A stretch of 64,000 nt of DNA from Chromatiales bacterium (ex Bugula neritina AB1) (GTDB taxonomy: Bacteria > Pseudomonadota > Gammaproteobacteria > Granulosicoccales > Granulosicoccaceae). The notes under the pieces are model-generated. The model did not search any database. It worked only from the letters and a program-made list of their open reading frames with translations, and had not been told where the DNA came from. The position numbers and the translations under genes are program-made. The stretch is taken from NCBI GenBank assembly GCA_001730015.1, contig MDLA01000109.1, positions 1 through 64,000 of the forward strand, in the 5' to 3' direction. How positions within the stretch are numbered: the stretch's first letter is position 1; the number at the start of each line of letters is the position of its first letter. Below are positions 24,119 through 33,208 of this stretch, one piece after another.

Positions 24119-26221
24119 GTGTCTCTGCGTAAGCAATTACCTCAAGTGTTAGAGCTTGTGCGCGTACCGTCTGCAGCTGCTCGCAGAGCGAGCGTTGTCG
24201 ACAATGACCTGCGTATCCAGTCACGTCGCATGATGCAAGGCTACGTTGTTGCACTGGTGGTGGTGACTGCGGTTATTGCATTTAGTTATGTTGCGCTGCA
24301 ACGAACACTGTCTGAGCAGGCGACACTGAGTCGTAGCTTTGTGGTCATCAGTGACATGCAGCGGGCTATTCGTGATTCATCTGTTCGCATAGACGATCTC
24401 AAAGAAGTGTTGTCTTCCGATGAAGTCAATGAACAGTTGCTGCAGAAAATACAAGCGAGCCTCGCTATGGATATGCAGCAGATCGGGGATCTTCATACGG
24501 AGGCTGGCTATTTGGTGGGAGCGCTCGGTGAGCGATCGTCCAGTGCCGCGGTAGAGGCTATGTTTCTTGAGCCGCCCTATTCGCTGAATAGCCGGGTTGA
24601 ACAGTATCAGGATCGCATGTCCGAATTGGTCACCATGTTATTGGAGCCTTCGTCCGACAGTAAAACCACCTGGCTTCCTATAGATGCTGCGGCAGGTGAT
24701 CAGGGGGTGCTGGAGAAAGGTTATAGAGAAGTGTTCAATGCTATTCAGGTCGAGATGACTGAAAATACCGACCACGTACATACTTATCACTCCACCCTCT
24801 CTGCATTGATAATACTGGTTCTGGTACTGGTAACTCTGTTGATTTTCATTCCGCTGGTGGCGGCATTCAGGCGGGTTCAGACTCGGGTGGTGAATGCACA
24901 GCTGGAATTGTCGAACCGTGCGTTTTTTGATGCAGCTACCGGGCTTCCCAATGCGGCGGGGTTGGATGATTTACTGTGTGACCGGGAAATGGACAGCGTG
25001 GCAGATGGGCCGCAGTACCTCTCGCTGCTGGTTATTCGCATCCAGAACTTTACAGTAATTAGTAAACTGATTGGACTTCGGGAGACAGATTCGTTCTTTC
25101 TGGGTTTTTCTGAAAGGCTGAAGGAGTACTTTCCGGAAGATACTGACATTGCCCGTACTGGTGATGAAGAGTTTACTATTATGTTGGAAACTGAACATTT
25201 ACAGAGTTTGGTGGATAATCGCGATGCCCTGCATAAAGCACTGGACAGTAAAATAACGGTTGGAAACATTCAGGTGTTTCCGGTTACCGTGCTCGGCGCC
25301 AGCATAGCATCAGGCAACCCTGTCAGCTTTATGAACCAGTTGCTTAACGCGCGCCTGGCAAGTCAAAAATACTGCGTCACAGAAACGACTATTCCACTGT
25401 TTGATACATCCATGAGTAATGAGGTGGAAAATGAAAATGCGCTGATTGAAGAGATTCGCAGTGGCATAGCCAATAGCGAGTTTGTTCCCTATTACCAGAT
25501 ACAGGTGGAATCGGTTGGTGGCAAACCTGTGGGTATGGAAGCGCTGTGTCGGTGGCACAGGGGCGATGGGACGGTTGTGTCACCCGCTGAATTCATACCG
25601 GTAGCTGAGAAATCCGGGTTGATAGTCGGGCTTACGTGGTTGTTGCTTGAGAAAATGGTTGTGGATTATAAAAACTGGCTGGCGCAAGGGCTTCGGCCTG
25701 GCAGAGTTGCATTTAATGTTGCGGCCCTCGCGTTAATCGATTCAGAGTTTATAGAAAGGCTTAGTCGGGCGAATGATGCAATAGATTCACCGACTCCGGT
25801 TTTTGAAGTCGAAATAACCGAAAATATAGCGCTGTCTGACACTAGTCAGCACGCAATCGACGTACTGACAAAGGTCCGTGAGTTGGGAGTTAAGCTGGCA
25901 CTGGATGATTTTGGAACCGGCTATGCCTCCCTGAGTTCACTATTGGAAGTCAGTGTTGATGTAGTCAAGATCGATCAATCGTTTGTGAAAGAAATGGAAC
26001 ACAATTCGGTGAATCGCGGTGTAGTCGAGGCGGTAATCAGCATGTGTAAGACCATGGAAATGGAATGTGTAGCAGAAGGGGTGGAGACACAGCAACAGGC
26101 GAAGGTGCTACGGGAATTGGGCTGTGAGATTTTACAGGGCTACTATTTCTATAAGCCGGCGCAAGCCGCGGCTGTTGGTGAGATGCTATTTACGTCACAA
26201 CGAATTCGAAAGGCAATGTAG
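24119..26221 (+). CDS. Membrane c-di-GMP phosphodiesterase: periplasmic sensor, degenerate GGDEF, EAL
   Basis: A 700-aa inner-membrane protein. TM1 is about residues 42-60 and TM2 about 228-250, enclosing a ~165-residue helical periplasmic domain. A GGDEF-type domain follows (~262-420), but its active-site motif reads GDEEF (348-352), so cyclase activity is unlikely. The EAL domain (~440-690) is intact by motif: MEALCRWH at 473-480, EVEITEN, DDFGTGYASL at 596-605, KIDQSFV at 617-623 and AEGVE at 652-656, indicating cyclic-di-GMP hydrolysis. It starts at GTG. A solute-binding protein gene begins immediately after its stop codon, which suggests ligand sensing through the periplasmic domain. Confidence 0.9.
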   Translation: MSLRKQLPQVLELVRVPSAAARRASVVDNDLRIQSRRMMQGYVVALVVVTAVIAFSYVALQRTLSEQATLSRSFVVISDMQRAIRDSSVRIDDLKEVLSSDEVNEQLLQKIQASLAMDMQQIGDLHTEAGYLVGALGERSSSAAVEAMFLEPPYSLNSRVEQYQDRMSELVTMLLEPSSDSKTTWLPIDAAAGDQGVLEKGYREVFNAIQVEMTENTDHVHTYHSTLSALIILVLVLVTLLIFIPLVAAFRRVQTRVVNAQLELSNRAFFDAATGLPNAAGLDDLLCDREMDSVADGPQYLSLLVIRIQNFTVISKLIGLRETDSFFLGFSERLKEYFPEDTDIARTGDEEFTIMLETEHLQSLVDNRDALHKALDSKITVGNIQVFPVTVLGASIASGNPVSFMNQLLNARLASQKYCVTETTIPLFDTSMSNEVENENALIEEIRSGIANSEFVPYYQIQVESVGGKPVGMEALCRWHRGDGTVVSPAEFIPVAEKSGLIVGLTWLLLEKMVVDYKNWLAQGLRPGRVAFNVAALALIDSEFIERLSRANDAIDSPTPVFEVEITENIALSDTSQHAIDVLTKVRELGVKLALDDFGTGYASLSSLLEVSVDVVKIDQSFVKEMEHNSVNRGVVEAVISMCKTMEMECVAEGVETQQQAKVLRELGCEILQGYYFYKPAQAAAVGEMLFTSQRIRKAM

Positions 26222-27544
26222 GTGACAGGTTCACCGCCTGCAAAGATAGCCAGTCTATTTGTGAGACGTCTTGCTTTGTGCGGCTATATTTTGGCGTTTT
26301 TCTGTAGCCAGTCTCTAGCGCAAAATCTGATTGTAAAGCCAGAGGCAGAGGTGGTGCACTGGTGGTCAAAAGGGTCTGATGCTGCCGCCGTCCAGATTAT
26401 TATCAATGAATTTACCCGGCGTGGCGGAAGCTGGTTCAATGCGACCGAGACAGACTACCAGGCCGCCCGGCAGAGTGCTGTGTCGCGAATTGCCAAAGGC
26501 TACCCGCCCACAGTATTACAGTGGAAGGCGGGGGCAGAAGCTAAGCAGTTTGCTGAACTCGGCTTGTTGAATACAATTACAGACCCGGTGAATTTGCAGG
26601 AATTCCGGTCATTATATAGCGATGCGGTTATTGAGTCGGTATCACACGGTGACCAGATAGTGGCTTTGCCTGTCAATATACATGGCGAAAACTGGCTTTG
26701 GTATAATGCTGATCTGGTTTCGTCCGAGGATCTGGCGACTAGTACCGATTGGCGGGCTTTTGTCGAATTGCTGGATTCCTTTGAGACTACTGGTGTTCCG
26801 GCTCTCGCGGTGGGTAATAACGCCTCTCAGCACCGCGTTATATTTAATGATATTTTTCTGGGAGTGGCAGGAGCAGATCAGTTCAATCGTTTTTATCATC
26901 AGCTGGATAAAAAAGTACTTGCCATACCGGAATTTATAACTGTCATAGAGACAATGCGGAAGTTAATTCCACATTCACGCAGCTTTGGTCGCGGCGATTG
27001 GGAAGATCAGGTCGACGCCGTAGCCAGAGGTGATGCGGCTGCTGTGTTAACCGGTGATTGGGCCAAAGGGCATTTTTTCAGATCTGGAAAAAAGCTCGGT
27101 AGTAACTTTGGATGTACGTTTGCGCCGGGTACACAATCAAATTATCTGATGGTGCTGGATGTATTCATGTTGGGTAATGTCTCAACTGCATCCGAACTGG
27201 CAGGGCAGGAACTACTGCTCGATGTACTCCAGGATAGAGAAACCAGTATCAAATTTAACCAGATTAAAGGATCTCTACCGCCTTTTAGAGAAATTGATGC
27301 CACCGTAATGGATCATTGCAGCCTGGCAGCGAAACAGCTTTTAGAGAAGGACGGCGCAGTGATCGCACCTTTTGCAAGCTTTGGGGACGGCGGGTTTCAA
27401 TCACAGATTGAGAGCGTTTCGTCGGGCATATTTACGGGTAAATATTTAACTATCGAAGAGACGATTGCCGCGTTTGCTGAAGTATTAAAAGGGGAGCGCC
27501 TACGGCGAAATGGCACCATGATTACGATCAATACCGACGAGTAA
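26222..27544 (+). CDS. Orphan periplasmic sugar-type solute-binding protein (family 1)
   Basis: A 440-aa extracellular solute-binding protein. The signal peptide is RLALCGYILAFFCSQSLAQ-N. The mature start EAEVVHWWSKGSDAAAVQII and AKGYPPTVLQWKAGAEAKQF resemble glucose/mannose-type binding proteins, and GDWAKGHF is a typical family-1 ligand-site segment. The start GTG follows the TAG of the EAL gene directly. No ABC permease or ATPase gene lies nearby, so this protein may serve as a sensor that reports ligand to the EAL protein rather than as an importer component. Confidence 0.88.
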   Translation: MTGSPPAKIASLFVRRLALCGYILAFFCSQSLAQNLIVKPEAEVVHWWSKGSDAAAVQIIINEFTRRGGSWFNATETDYQAARQSAVSRIAKGYPPTVLQWKAGAEAKQFAELGLLNTITDPVNLQEFRSLYSDAVIESVSHGDQIVALPVNIHGENWLWYNADLVSSEDLATSTDWRAFVELLDSFETTGVPALAVGNNASQHRVIFNDIFLGVAGADQFNRFYHQLDKKVLAIPEFITVIETMRKLIPHSRSFGRGDWEDQVDAVARGDAAAVLTGDWAKGHFFRSGKKLGSNFGCTFAPGTQSNYLMVLDVFMLGNVSTASELAGQELLLDVLQDRETSIKFNQIKGSLPPFREIDATVMDHCSLAAKQLLEKDGAVIAPFASFGDGGFQSQIESVSSGIFTGKYLTIEETIAAFAEVLKGERLRRNGTMITINTDE

Positions 27545-27754
27545 ATGTTCTGCCTTTACCCTGGTGTTGCATTAAATTTCGAGTCCAGACGCTTATAGAG
27601 CTGTATGAAAGGCACTGCACGGAGTTTTTACTGGGTTGAGCCTACATCCTTAGTGATATTCAGGAAAAACGAGTACAGCGCCTTAGATGCTGCTATAGAA
27701 GCAGCGCAGCGGTTCCGGGCCGGAATTTTATGCAACACAAGGGTTTAATCAGTT

Positions 27755-28435
27755 CTATTGAACGCCTGCAGTGGAGCCAATTTCCTTTCGCATACGAGCA
27801 ATAGTTTCAGCGTAGTCGGCTGTACCGAAAATTGCAGAGCCCGCAACAAAAGTGTCGGCCCCGGCCGCTGCAATTTCTGCAATATTTTCTATCTTGACGC
27901 CACCATCAACTTCCAGGCGAATATCCCGGCCGCTTTGCTTTATGCGTTGCCTCGCCTGAGTGAGTTTAGCGAGTGTGGATGGAATAAAACTCTGCCCGCC
28001 AAACCCCGGATTCACCGACATAAGCAGGATCATATCGAGACGATCTATTACGTGATCCAGATAAGACAGGCTGGTTGAAGGATTGAACACCAGCCCGGCT
28101 TTACATCCCTTGCTTTTAATTAGTTGCAATGAACGGTCTATGTGTTCTGATGCTTCCGGGTGGAAGGTTATATAGCTCGCGCCCGCTTCGGCGAAGTCAC
28201 TGATCATCTGATCGACCGGTTTGACCATCAGATGTACATCAATCGGTGCCGTCACGCCGTATTTTCGAAGGGCTGTGCACACCAATGGGCCGATCGTCAG
28301 GTTGGGGACGTAGTGGTTATCCATGACATCGAAATGAATGATGTCGGCTCCCGCTGTCAATACGTTTTCGACCTCTTCTCCCAATCGGGCAAAGTCGGCG
28401 GAAAGTATAGAGGGCGCAATCAAAGGCTCTTGCAC
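27755..28435 (-). CDS. rpe: Ribulose-phosphate 3-epimerase
   Basis: A 226-aa pentose-phosphate and Calvin-type epimerase interconverting ribulose-5-P and xylulose-5-[50 protein letters not shown] and EVDGGV are all present, giving metal and phosphate sites. The GTG at 28435 gives the standard length; the frame remains open to a TTG at 28501, but that extension is unlike the family. The 210-bp gap upstream of its 3' end (27545-27754) shows nothing recognisable. Confidence 0.95.
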   Translation of the reverse strand: MQEPLIAPSILSADFARLGEEVENVLTAGADIIHFDVMDNHYVPNLTIGPLVCTALRKYGVTAPIDVHLMVKPVDQMISDFAEAGASYITFHPEASEHIDRSLQLIKSKGCKAGLVFNPSTSLSYLDHVIDRLDMILLMSVNPGFGGQSFIPSTLAKLTQARQRIKQSGRDIRLEVDGGVKIENIAEIAAAGADTFVAGSAIFGTADYAETIARMRKEIGSTAGVQ

Positions 28436-28708
28436 AATTAGGTATCCAGCTGCGTTATTGGGGGCTCTTTGACGGCCGAATCGGACGTCACAGTCAGTCA
28501 AGAATACCGTATTCCGGGTCGGATATTAAAATATCGGGCCGAACCCGGGCTCATGGCGAAGGTTTTGGCTGATGTCTGTCGCAACAGGTTATCTCCGGGA
28601 GATTAGATTGCTGTCCCGGAGCAAGTTTCCTTACAGGCGTAAGGATATTGTCAAATCCGGCGGAAACAAACTATCGTCGGTAGTTGATGATTCGGATGGT
28701 CCGGCAAA

Positions 28709-28987
28709 CTACCAGACACGCGTGAACGCGACTTTATCACCACGGAAGAATACACGAAAGGTCCCGTAATCCCACACCTCTGTGTCACCAATTCCAGCTT
28801 GCCTGGCTGCTGGCTGGCCGACAGTCTGCAATACGGTCTCGCGGTCTTCGCCACGAAGTGGAACCGGTCGTTCAGGGTAGCTGGGTGCGAGGTTCAGGCT
28901 CGCCGGGGGGGCAGCTTCGGCGACACTAATCAGACTACAAGTCATTAGAGCACCAGCTATACACGTGGCTAATTTGGTTGCGCGCAT
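28709..28987 (-). CDS. Small exported protein, BamE/OmlA-like fold (hypothetical)
   Basis: A 92-aa protein from the ATG at 28987, which has a GAGGAC ribosome site. A signal peptide runs to AEA at about residue 25. The mature part LRGEDRETVLQTVGQP...TEVWDYGTFRVFFRGDKVAFTRV resembles a BamE/OmlA-type motif: a helix ending in GxP, then W-x-Y and paired beta strands. It is likely periplasmic. Function unknown. It is followed leftwards by a gap to rpe without visible features. Confidence 0.7.
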   Translation of the reverse strand: MRATKLATCIAGALMTCSLISVAEAAPPASLNLAPSYPERPVPLRGEDRETVLQTVGQPAARQAGIGDTEVWDYGTFRVFFRGDKVAFTRVW

Positions 28988-29175
28988 GATTGTCCTCACG
29001 TTGGCTTTTCAAAAATTACTTGCTGCAGGATCGTCAGCCAGAGGAAAATCTTTAATGCGGATTCAGGTGAAAAATCAGGGGACGTGAGAGACTTCTGGTG
29101 ATCATACAGTCACTTGTGGCAACAACAGAATGTGATTTGTAAAAACAAAAAGTCTCGTTTTTTCGAAGTTGGTGT

Positions 29176-29357
29176 CTAGCCCGCATTATTCACGGGATTG
29201 ACGAAATCTCACTTGGCCTTTGATTCCACAGAGAATTTTTTCTCTTGCAAATTCAGTAAGTATTCGACGCGAGAAGAAAATCCACTGTGAAAACCCTTGC
29301 CATGAATAAGTAAGGCCTACGCGATATCCTCGCCACCCCATGAATAATGCGGGCTAG
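29176..29357 (+). repeat. Dispersed 182-bp inverted-end repeat, intact copy
   Basis: The element begins CTAGCCCGCATTATTCA and ends with its exact inverse TGAATAATGCGGGCTAG, and the inversion extends ~3 further bases with one mismatch. Inside, a second imperfect inversion is seen (CACAGAGAA/TTTTTTCTC against GAGAAGAAAA/CCACTGTG), so an RNA copy could form a long hairpin. There is no open frame of note. It is the best of three copies in this window. Its right end supplies the stop codon of the neighbouring thioesterase gene (CTA at 29354-29356 reads TAG on the minus strand). Confidence 0.92.
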
Positions 29358-30151
29358 CAAGTAACGTCGGATGTTCTCAAAAGGAGCGTTTGTATTGCTC
29401 GCCCGACGCTACCGCGCTGATCAAACAGGCGTGCATCGGACATACCGATACCATCGGGCTGCCAGTGACTTTGCGCGTCGGTGCCAAGCCACTCGCCCAC
29501 CGGATCGCGATGTAACAGCAAGGTGAGGTCAGGGTTCATAAAGTTGACTTCCCACGGTTCGGCGTTCCGGCTGAAGGCATTGCCGCAATCTGCCAGCGGG
29601 CAAATACGCTGGAATGCAGAGGGAGTTTCATCGGGCAATAGCGGCACAGTACGCAACCATGAAATAGTGGGTCCGGGTTTATTTGTTTGCCCTTCTGGAT
29701 ACATAACGCTAACACCATCATCTTTGAACGATGGCATATTGTGCAGGGATTTTTCTATAGGGAATTTTCCGGGTACAGCATCTTCCGGTTTATAAACCGG
29801 ATCGTTATGGAGGGTGGGAAATGGCGTATTGGACTGTGGTGTCATATGTAGTGCAGTTGCTGTAACACATTGCTTGCCGTCGTGATCGAGTAACGCTGCG
29901 GTGCTGATCGAAACGATTCGACCTGTACGCGTCACTTCTGTGGTGATTTGGAATCCGCTGAAAGGCACTGGCCGTATCAGGTTAACGGTCAATCGAGTCA
30001 GGCGTTGTCCGGGCAGTAACTGCTCTAGTGCACGGGCTATCATTCCGGTGGGTGGACCGGCATGGCAGTGGTTTGCGTCCCACGGACCCCGGGTGTGGCT
30101 TGTTGGTTGAAACCAGTGATTGTCCCTGGTAGTAAAAAAGCTGTCAGCCAT
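29354..30151 (-). CDS. Acyl-CoA thioesterase family protein (double hotdog)
   Basis: A 265-aa TesB-like thioesterase-superfamily protein with two hotdog halves. The N-terminal half contains ANHCHAGPPTGMIARAL and the long strand RLTVNLIRPVPFSGFQI; the C-terminal half contains MNPDLTLLLHRDPVGEWLG, the usual location of the catalytic Asp/Thr/Gln region. Its last codons run into the terminal inverted repeat of the adjacent dispersed element, which provides the TAG stop. The C-terminus may therefore be slightly altered relative to homologues, although the length looks normal. Substrate unknown. Confidence 0.82.
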   Translation of the reverse strand: MADSFFTTRDNHWFQPTSHTRGPWDANHCHAGPPTGMIARALEQLLPGQRLTRLTVNLIRPVPFSGFQITTEVTRTGRIVSISTAALLDHDGKQCVTATALHMTPQSNTPFPTLHNDPVYKPEDAVPGKFPIEKSLHNMPSFKDDGVSVMYPEGQTNKPGPTISWLRTVPLLPDETPSAFQRICPLADCGNAFSRNAEPWEVNFMNPDLTLLLHRDPVGEWLGTDAQSHWQPDGIGMSDARLFDQRGSVGRAIQTLLLRTSDVTC

Positions 30152-30201
30152 GGTGGTGCTCTGAAATTTCCAGCGCTATATCATATTTGATGAGTCAGGT
30201 T

Positions 30202-31116
30202 TCAGTCGTTGAGCCTTGCCCGTACTTCATCTATTTCCGCTGATAGTCTGGGATTGGCTGGTGGCCATTGCAAATTCATTTTTTCCATCTCCTGCAAAAC
30301 GATACGGGTTACAAGCAAGCGCATATTAAGTTTGTCATCGGCGGGAATTACGGCCCAGGGTGCAGTGGCTGTGGCAGTTTTATTTATGCAATCGGTAAAT
30401 GCCTGCATGTAGCTGTCCCAGTGTTCTCTTTCGTCAACATCGGAAAAAGAAAATTTCCAGTGCTTCTGTGGTTCATCGAGACGGGCAAGTAGTCGCTTGC
30501 GTTGCTCCTCTTTAGAGACATTGAGGAAAAATTTTATTACCTTGATTCCGTTGCTAACTGCATATTCCTCGAAGTTTCTAATTTGTTCGAAACGGCTTTC
30601 GAAAACGGCATCCGTATCGAGGGTTAATTCCTGTGGAATTTGCTGATACTCAGTCAGAATTTCCGGGTGTACCCGCACGACCAGAACTTCTTCATAGTAA
30701 CTGCGATTGAATACGCCGATCCGGCCGCGCTCCGGCATTCTTTGTATTACCCGCCACAAATATCCGTGGTCCAGTTCTTCAGCACTGGGCTTTTTAAATG
30801 AATAAACCTGCACCCCGGCGGGATTAACGCCAGTAAGAACACGTCTGATTGTTCCGTCTTTACCGGCGGCATCCATAGCCTGGAACACCAGCAGAATGCC
30901 GTGTCGATTGTCGGCGTTCATAGTGGCCTGGAGTTCGTCTATTCGTTTGACCATCGACGCCAATTTTGAACGGTAGTCTTTCTTAGATGTATAGACGCTG
31001 TCGGTGCGGGTTCCGATGCTGGAAAGCGAGAATGGCCGGGATCCATTATAGATTAGTCCATCGGTTTCGAACTTCGCAATATCAGCAATTTTTGACTTGT
31101 TTTTTTTCTTCGCCAC
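30202..31116 (-). CDS. Polyphosphate kinase 2 family protein
   Basis: A 304-aa PPK2 using polyphosphate to phosphorylate nucleotides. The P-loop is FQAMDAAGKDGT (residues ~78-89) and continues GVNPAGVQVYSFKKPSAEEL; the lid and second conserved region is RIGVFNRSYYEEVLVVRVHPE. The spacing and length match the PPK2 class III-like group, which can act on AMP and ADP; the class is an inference. It starts at GTG. Neighbouring genes give no specific context. Confidence 0.9.
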   Translation of the reverse strand: MAKKKNKSKIADIAKFETDGLIYNGSRPFSLSSIGTRTDSVYTSKKDYRSKLASMVKRIDELQATMNADNRHGILLVFQAMDAAGKDGTIRRVLTGVNPAGVQVYSFKKPSAEELDHGYLWRVIQRMPERGRIGVFNRSYYEEVLVVRVHPEILTEYQQIPQELTLDTDAVFESRFEQIRNFEEYAVSNGIKVIKFFLNVSKEEQRKRLLARLDEPQKHWKFSFSDVDEREHWDSYMQAFTDCINKTATATAPWAVIPADDKLNMRLLVTRIVLQEMEKMNLQWPPANPRLSAEIDEVRARLND

Positions 31117-31309
31117 GAACGCTCCAGAGAAATTTGCGGTGTGAGTGGCCAGTGTACTTTATTCGAAATCTATGCGACACAGGTGCTTACTCGGCCTGGC
31201 CTGGACTCCGCGTATTAAGGTGACAGGTAGTGCGGATTTGCAGCCAGGGATGTCTCTATAGGGAAATTGCCGATAGAATACAGGCTATGTGTCATTGGGG
31301 GACAGGACG

Positions 31310-31717
31310 ATGTTTGCACACATTACCGTTGGTTGTAGTGACGTGGCGCGGGCAATCGCTTTCTACGATGCCTTGCTGAATCCATTGGGCATCTTCCGGC
31401 GTGATGCTGATCGGCCGGAAGAACAGATCAGTGCGACCCATATTTGCTGGATTCCTCCGGACTCAAACACGCCGCTGTTTTTTGTGGTGGTACCGTTTGA
31501 TGATAAAGCCCCGAGTGCCGGTAACGGGAGCATGGTTGCTTTCAACGCGCAGTCGTCTGATGAGGTTGATCGCAGCTATCAACAGGGCATTGCGTCTGGT
31601 GGAAGTGACGAGGGCCCGCCGGGACTTCGACTACACTATAGCGCCGGTTATTACGGTGCGTATTTAAGAGATCCCGACGGCAATAAGGTCCACGTGGTTT
31701 TTCGCGGGGATCATTAG
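31310..31717 (+). CDS. VOC (glyoxalase-type) superfamily protein
   Basis: A 135-aa protein with the beta-alpha-beta-beta-beta repeat of the vicinal oxygen chelate fold: MFAHITVGCSDVARAIAFYDAL opens it, and YYGAYLRDPDGNKVHVV closes it with a conserved metal-ligand region. The ATG at 31310 is preceded by a GGGGGACAGG ribosome site; a GTG 21 bp upstream is a weaker start. The reaction is not predictable. Confidence 0.85.
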   Translation: MFAHITVGCSDVARAIAFYDALLNPLGIFRRDADRPEEQISATHICWIPPDSNTPLFFVVVPFDDKAPSAGNGSMVAFNAQSSDEVDRSYQQGIASGGSDEGPPGLRLHYSAGYYGAYLRDPDGNKVHVVFRGDH

Positions 31718-31789
31718 CCGGTCTGTGGTTTGAGGCCTGCTGTTTGTAATATTTACGTGAAAACCAAAGCCGATACTGAATTTTCGACG

Positions 31790-32962
31790 TCAGGTAGTTG
31801 CGGCAGGTTGTACGTTCAGTGCCACAAGGAATCTTGAAACCATGTTATAGGCGGCGATAGTGGCAATCAGCTCTACAAGATGCTCATTGCTGAACTGCAG
31901 ACGACATTGCTGAAAAGTTTTCTCGTTAACGTAAACATGCTGCGTCATTTCAATTGAAAGCGCTATGGTAGCTTTCTCTTCGCTGTCAAACATCGGGTCT
32001 GTTGCGGCTTTATCGGGCTGGCGCAGGACCTCGGTTTTTTCGGTAGTACCGCCAGCGGCGATATAAATCGGTGCATGATGTGAAAACTCGTATTCGGCCC
32101 GGTTAACCACCGCTACCGTGCACATTGCCAGCTCTCTAAGTTTATGGCTTACCGAAAATTCAGTACGCACATTACCGAGTAAGTGATTCCAGCCAGTTGC
32201 CAGAGGTGTGCTGTATAGAAGCAGCCGATCCAGTTTCAGCAGCTCTCCTCCGCGACGCTGACGGATAGCTTCGACAACATCAGCGGGTTTGGAGAGATCT
32301 ATCGGGAGGTAGGGAATTCTCGGCTCGGTTCCGCTCGAGGGTACTGCTGTCTGGCTTCGCGCTTTTCCTTCAGGAATCGAATCAGCGTTCTGCAGTGCGG
32401 CGGTGGGCCAGTGTTCCCGATTGTAACTGGCCAGTGCCATGTCAGTGGCCTCATAACCCCAGTATTGATCTTCTCCGGCTTCAATCGTCGGTACACCGAA
32501 AATACCACGGGAAATTGCCGATTCTCCGTTGCTGCGAAGGGTGCTTTTCACCTCGGGTACTTCCAGTGCGTCAGCCGTCAGATTGTATTCGGCTAACAAC
32601 TGGCTGAAGGCCTGTTGATCCTGGGGCAGATGTCCTTCGGACCATACGAATCGAAACAGCCTTTGCACAACAGAAAGCTCATTGCCGAGCGCGATGCTCA
32701 AACGCAGTAACGGCAACGGGTTAAATGGATGATGGGAAGGTAACGTCAGAGGAATAGAATCACGGTGAGCCAGCCAGGTTACATTTTTGAATGTCCAGTG
32801 ACGTTTCGGGGCTATTTCGGCCGGCCCCTTGTTCTCCCAGTGATTGAGTAATCCGGCGAATAGAACGGGTACGCATTCAATCTGATCAAATTCGCTAAAC
32901 TGCTCGAGCGCTGTGCTTTGTAGATACGCGTACGGGGAAATGAAATCAAAATACCAGCGCAT
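31790..32962 (-). CDS. Fusion of DsbA-like isomerase/GST-kappa domain and CMD (AhpD-like) domain
   Basis: A 390-aa two-domain protein. Residues ~1-195 resemble 2-hydroxychromene-2-carboxylate isomerase/GST-kappa (thioredoxin fold with helical insert): WYFDFISPYAYLQS carries the conserved Ser-Pro-Tyr, and GIFGVPTIEAGEDQYWG is the typical cis-Pro region. After a ~25-residue linker, residues ~220-385 resemble a carboxymuconolactone decarboxylase/AhpD-like domain (KLRELAMCTVAVVNRAEYEFSHHAPI). The CxxC redox pair of AhpD is not present; only one Cys is visible. A role in thiol- or glutathione-dependent ring isomerisation is inference. Confidence 0.8.
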   Translation of the reverse strand: MRWYFDFISPYAYLQSTALEQFSEFDQIECVPVLFAGLLNHWENKGPAEIAPKRHWTFKNVTWLAHRDSIPLTLPSHHPFNPLPLLRLSIALGNELSVVQRLFRFVWSEGHLPQDQQAFSQLLAEYNLTADALEVPEVKSTLRSNGESAISRGIFGVPTIEAGEDQYWGYEATDMALASYNREHWPTAALQNADSIPEGKARSQTAVPSSGTEPRIPYLPIDLSKPADVVEAIRQRRGGELLKLDRLLLYSTPLATGWNHLLGNVRTEFSVSHKLRELAMCTVAVVNRAEYEFSHHAPIYIAAGGTTEKTEVLRQPDKAATDPMFDSEEKATIALSIEMTQHVYVNEKTFQQCRLQFSNEHLVELIATIAAYNMVSRFLVALNVQPAATT

Positions 32963-33208
32963 GTAAGCCTGCCTGACGTGTCATCGGAATTGCCGGTGCC
33001 ATTAAGTTTGTGAAATAGGTTGAAAATAGTAACAGGAACGTGCAGCTTTTGCCTTTATATACGCTGTTCCGGATTACCGGACCCTGTGAGCTTGCGGCAG
33101 TTTTCCAGCTGGCACAGTGCAAACAATGCTCTTAGCGGTTGACCGCTGCAGGCATGATACCTGACACTCACCGTCAAATAACCCTGCCGGCATTGTGGAG
33201 ACAATATC

